A program made the translations under genes and the position numbers. Below, in pieces: positions 4,742-7,149 of a stretch of 7,149 nucleotides of DNA (the first letter of the stretch is position 1; each line of letters starts with the position of its first letter). This DNA comes from Nitrososphaerota archaeon (GTDB lineage: Archaea; Thermoproteota; Nitrososphaeria; Nitrososphaerales; Gagatemarchaeaceae): contig PLCG01000030.1 of NCBI GenBank assembly GCA_003135575.1, forward strand, positions 20,199-27,347, given 5' to 3'. A model generated the notes under the pieces. The model made no database searches. It saw only the letters and a program-made list of their open reading frames with translations, and had not been told where the DNA came from.

Positions 4742-6400
4742 GTGTCCACCAGGCGCTCGGGTCTCGCACTGCGGTTACAGGTCTTCTCTTCCGGCTTTGC
4801 CGTGATGGCGCTCGAGCTCCTCGGGAGCCGGCTCGTGACGCCCATCTTCGGCAGCTCCATCTGGACGTGGGGCAGCCTCATCGGGGTCGTCCTCGCAGGC
4901 CTAGCGGCCGGTTACCGCTTCGGCGGCTGGATGGCCGACCGCTCGCCGACCACCCGGAAGTTCTCGATGATCGTCTTCATTGGAGGGATTCTGATTCTCC
5001 TCGTCCCCTTCATCGCTCCCTACGCCCTCTCGTTCTCACAATACGCCGGGCTCGGAGACGAGTACGGCCCCTTGCTAGGGACAATCTTGATTCTCCTGCT
5101 CCCGACCTTCGTGCTCGGGATGACCTCGCCCTACGCCATCAAGCTGGCGTCGCAGACTCTGTCGTCGGTGGGAAACGTCTCAGGGAACCTGTACTCGCTG
5201 TCGACGATCGGGAGCATCGCGGGGACCTTTGGCACGGTCTTCGTTCTCATCCCCCTCCTGGACGTCCGGGTCATCATCCTGGCCCTTGGCCTCGCCGTGA
5301 TCGGGGCCTCCTTGCTGGGGTTGCCGCGGTCATCGGCAGTATTCGCCATCCTCGTGCTTCTGGTTGTTTCCACCTCGCTCACGCAGGCTGCGCCGCAGGT
5401 GGCCCTGCACAACGGCTCCTCGATTTACGAGAAGCAGACGCCCTACAGCACGCTGGACGTGGTCGACGTTGGCAACGTAAGGACCTTGTTCCTCAACGGC
5501 ATCCCGCAGAGCTCGATGGAGATCAACAACCCGACCCACTTGGTCTACGACTACACGACCTTCTTCAACCTAGGCATGCAGATGCACCCCAACTCCACAC
5601 AAGTGCTCTTCGTGGGGGGCGGAGGGTTCTCTGGCCCTAAATTCTTCCTTTCGACCTACCCGCACATCCACATCGATGTCGCCGAGGTGGACCCCGACGT
5701 GATAGACACCGCAATGAAGTACTTCGCGGTCAGCCCCAACCCGCGCCTCACCATCTTCAACGAGGACGGAAGACTCTACCTCTCAGAGACGAGCAAGACC
5801 TACGACGTCATCATCCTCGACGCGTACGCCAAGAGCTACGTCCCCTTCCATCTGCTCACCCACGAGTTCATCAAGCTCGTCGCGTCACACCTCAATCCGA
5901 ACGGCGTGGTCGTCTCGAACCTCATCGGGTCCCTCCAAGGGTCCACGTCGAACCTTGTGCGCGCAGAGTACCGGACCGTAAACGACATCCTCAACAACTC
6001 GGCGGTCTTCGAGACGATATACTCCCCCTCGACCGTCCAGAACCTGCTGCTGGCGGCGACCCCCTCACGGACGCCTATTGCCGACTCCATATCCAGGCTC
6101 AACGCCTCAGAACTCGCAAGCCAAGTCTCTCCGACTGGTGGGTTCGCCCAGCATCTCTACCAGGGGACCATCAGGACCGACGACATGCCAGTCCTCACGG
6201 ACAACTACGCCCCGGTCGAGAGTCTCATCGACCCGCTCACTGGCTCGGCCTACGTGATAGAGCAGGAGTATGGACGCCTCACCCCCACGACCTCCTTTTT
6301 GGGGACCGAGTCCGTCGGTGGTCTGCTGCTGATCGGTGTCGCCTGGTTCGCCTATACCCTGAGAGTCGGCAAGCCGTTCGACCAAATCGGCGTTGGATAG
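4742..6400 (+). CDS. Membrane-anchored spermidine-synthase-like protein
   Basis: The 552-residue product joins a membrane domain to a spermidine-synthase-like SAM-binding domain, as in the widespread 'fused MFS/spermidine synthase' proteins. The N-terminal half has about seven hydrophobic segments (roughly 13-32, 41-58, 72-94, 109-129, 155-173, 174-194, 197-214), beginning with the family signature FAVMALELLGSRLVTPIFG. The cytoplasmic-type domain has VLFVGGGGFSGP (289-299), VAEVDPDV (313-320), NEDGRLYL (340-347) and LDAYAKSYVPFHLLT (359-373), then LTDNYAPVESL (485-495). A last hydrophobic helix (525-540) returns to the membrane. True aminopropyltransferases carry GGGDGG and a DPxGPA-type loop; these are changed, so polyamine synthesis is unproven and the substrate is unknown. 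GTG 4742 is chosen from the TATA spacing; TTG 4730 would add four residues. Its stop is one base from that of the convergent HAD gene. Confidence 0.85.
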   Translation: MSTRRSGLALRLQVFSSGFAVMALELLGSRLVTPIFGSSIWTWGSLIGVVLAGLAAGYRFGGWMADRSPTTRKFSMIVFIGGILILLVPFIAPYALSFSQYAGLGDEYGPLLGTILILLLPTFVLGMTSPYAIKLASQTLSSVGNVSGNLYSLSTIGSIAGTFGTVFVLIPLLDVRVIILALGLAVIGASLLGLPRSSAVFAILVLLVVSTSLTQAAPQVALHNGSSIYEKQTPYSTLDVVDVGNVRTLFLNGIPQSSMEINNPTHLVYDYTTFFNLGMQMHPNSTQVLFVGGGGFSGPKFFLSTYPHIHIDVAEVDPDVIDTAMKYFAVSPNPRLTIFNEDGRLYLSETSKTYDVIILDAYAKSYVPFHLLTHEFIKLVASHLNPNGVVVSNLIGSLQGSTSNLVRAEYRTVNDILNNSAVFETIYSPSTVQNLLLAATPSRTPIADSISRLNASELASQVSPTGGFAQHLYQGTIRTDDMPVLTDNYAPVESLIDPLTGSAYVIEQEYGRLTPTTSFLGTESVGGLLLIGVAWFAYTLRVGKPFDQIGVG

Positions 6401-6401
6401 C

Positions 6402-7067
6402 TCAACTTCGAGCCGCGCGGTTCCCAAGCCGGACCGTCGGCAGAGCCGCAAGCTCTCTCCGCAGGCGAGCGACTGACGTGAACCTGAACGTCCATCGCAT
6501 CCCAAAGTCCTTCGCTCCACGGACGTTCTCCTCCTTGTCGTCGATGAAGGCGACCTTGGACGGCACGGCGTCGACCCTCTCCAACACCTTTCGGAACGCC
6601 GTGGGGCTAGGCTTGACACTTCGAATCTCGCACGAGGTCAAGAACCCGTCGAAGAGCTTGTCCCACCTGACTTTTCTCAAGAATCTCGCGTGCGGAAGCG
6701 ACGTGTTGGAGAAGAGGTACACCTTGAATCCCTTCCGCCTGAGGGACCTCACGATCTCGACGGAGCCTACGCGCAGCTCCGCGAGCCGGGCGAACGGCTC
6801 AGTCCAAAGCACATCGGGAGAGTCATCCTGTCGAAGGCTCTTGCCGAACTTGCCGAGCGAGCTCGTTAGGAATTCTCGGGTCGAGATATCGCCCGCCTCC
6901 AGCCTCGGAAGGGCGGCCTCTAACACGCGCCGCAGATCGTCCCGGGGAATCCCGTACCTATCTGAGATGGAGTCGTAGATCGGATAGTTGTTTCTCCACT
7001 TGATCATCACCCCGCCAAAGTCGAAGATGAAGACTGGGACCTTAGGGCGGTCTTTCTTCACGCGCAT
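6402..7067 (-). CDS. HAD-superfamily hydrolase (subfamily IA, YihX-like phosphatase)
   Basis: The 221-residue protein has all four HAD motifs. Motif I is FIFDFGGVM (13-21), with nucleophile D16. Motif II is FSNTS (119-123), motif III is K152 in SVKPSP, and motif IV is AFIDDKEENV (173-182). The cap is a small helical insertion after motif I, containing LEAGDISTREFL (56-67), similar to that of E. coli YihX, a sugar-phosphate phosphatase. The second motif I Asp is Gly here; that DxG form also occurs in YihX-like proteins, so it does not by itself mean loss of function. The likely role is a cytoplasmic Mg-dependent phosphatase for a small phosphorylated metabolite; the substrate cannot be predicted. 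The ATG start fits a TATA-like box 28 bases upstream. The C-terminal tail from about residue 205 is basic and not family-conserved. Confidence 0.9.
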   Translation of the reverse strand: MRVKKDRPKVPVFIFDFGGVMIKWRNNYPIYDSISDRYGIPRDDLRRVLEAALPRLEAGDISTREFLTSSLGKFGKSLRQDDSPDVLWTEPFARLAELRVGSVEIVRSLRRKGFKVYLFSNTSLPHARFLRKVRWDKLFDGFLTSCEIRSVKPSPTAFRKVLERVDAVPSKVAFIDDKEENVRGAKDFGMRWTFRFTSVARLRRELAALPTVRLGNRAARS

Positions 7068-7091
7068 TCGGCTGCGCCTAGCGGGAGGCCG

Positions 7092-7098
7092 TTATAGT
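7092..7098 (-). promoter_or_regulatory. TATA-like box of the HAD hydrolase gene
   Basis: Read on the minus strand this is ACTATAA, centred about 28 bases before the ATG at 7067 with no Shine-Dalgarno site between them. This again suggests a leaderless transcript. Confidence 0.5.
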
Positions 7099-7118
7099 CT
7101 TGCCCGGAGATTGCAAAA

Positions 7119-7126
7119 CGTATAAC
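7119..7126 (+). promoter_or_regulatory. Possible plus-strand TATA box at the right edge
   Basis: CGTATAAC lies 26 bases from the window end. At the spacing seen for other genes here, a plus-strand gene divergent from the HAD gene would start at about the last base or just beyond. No coding sequence for it is visible. Confidence 0.25.
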
Positions 7127-7149
7127 CGGAAACGCATCCTTACCGGATT

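Noticed and set aside
4867..5640. 257-codon plus-strand frame inside the SpeE-like gene
   Set aside because: It is a second-frame shadow of the membrane domain, extremely Arg/Pro-rich and with no motif.
6107..6619. 170-codon minus-strand frame across the convergent 3' ends
   Set aside because: It overlaps both the SpeE-like and HAD coding regions out of frame and is Arg/Ser-rich without recognisable features.
7101..7149. Repeated CCGGA units (ACCGGA twice) near the right edge, considered as a repeat array or operator
   Set aside because: The units are short and irregularly spaced and are plausible by chance in GC-rich DNA.

Overview
The window reads as a stretch of archaeal chromosome, most likely from a GC-rich member of the Nitrososphaerota (Thaumarchaeota) or a close relative. 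The marker is a complete TATA-binding protein (tbp, 2182-2739). Its N-terminus and paired FPGL and SSGKMVCTGAK blocks resemble thaumarchaeal TBPs as I remember them; the lineage is an inference from this one gene. Other archaeal signs are AT-rich TATA-like boxes centred about 28 bases before many start codons, few Shine-Dalgarno sites, and TTG/GTG starts.

Layout. Minus strand, left part: a clipped reading frame running off the left edge (1-95), a class I SAM methyltransferase (97-681), a degenerate M29 aminopeptidase-like protein (780-1832), and a 53-residue basic protein with a TTG start (1911-2072). Plus strand from the divergent promoter region: tbp; an intergenic stretch (2740-3062) with a GC hairpin, a perfect 22-bp palindrome built on a TATA box and a possible 37-residue membrane peptide; an SDR-family protein with a damaged active site and no standard start (3063-3923); a DUF72/YecE-like protein (3969-4682); and a membrane-anchored spermidine-synthase-like protein (4742-6400). 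A HAD-family hydrolase on the minus strand (6402-7067) converges on the last gene with one base between the stop codons. A second TATA-like box near the right edge suggests a plus-strand gene starting at or beyond the end.

The genes do not form an obvious pathway. They look like a set of mostly single-gene transcription units around a core transcription factor, each with its own promoter; only SDR-DUF72 and methyltransferase-clipped ORF are spaced like operon pairs. I see no mobile element, CRISPR array, tRNA or rRNA. The least explained parts are the two small genes, the TATA-centred palindrome with the adjacent hairpin, and three enzyme-like proteins (M29-like, SDR, SpeE-like) whose expected catalytic residues are missing or altered.
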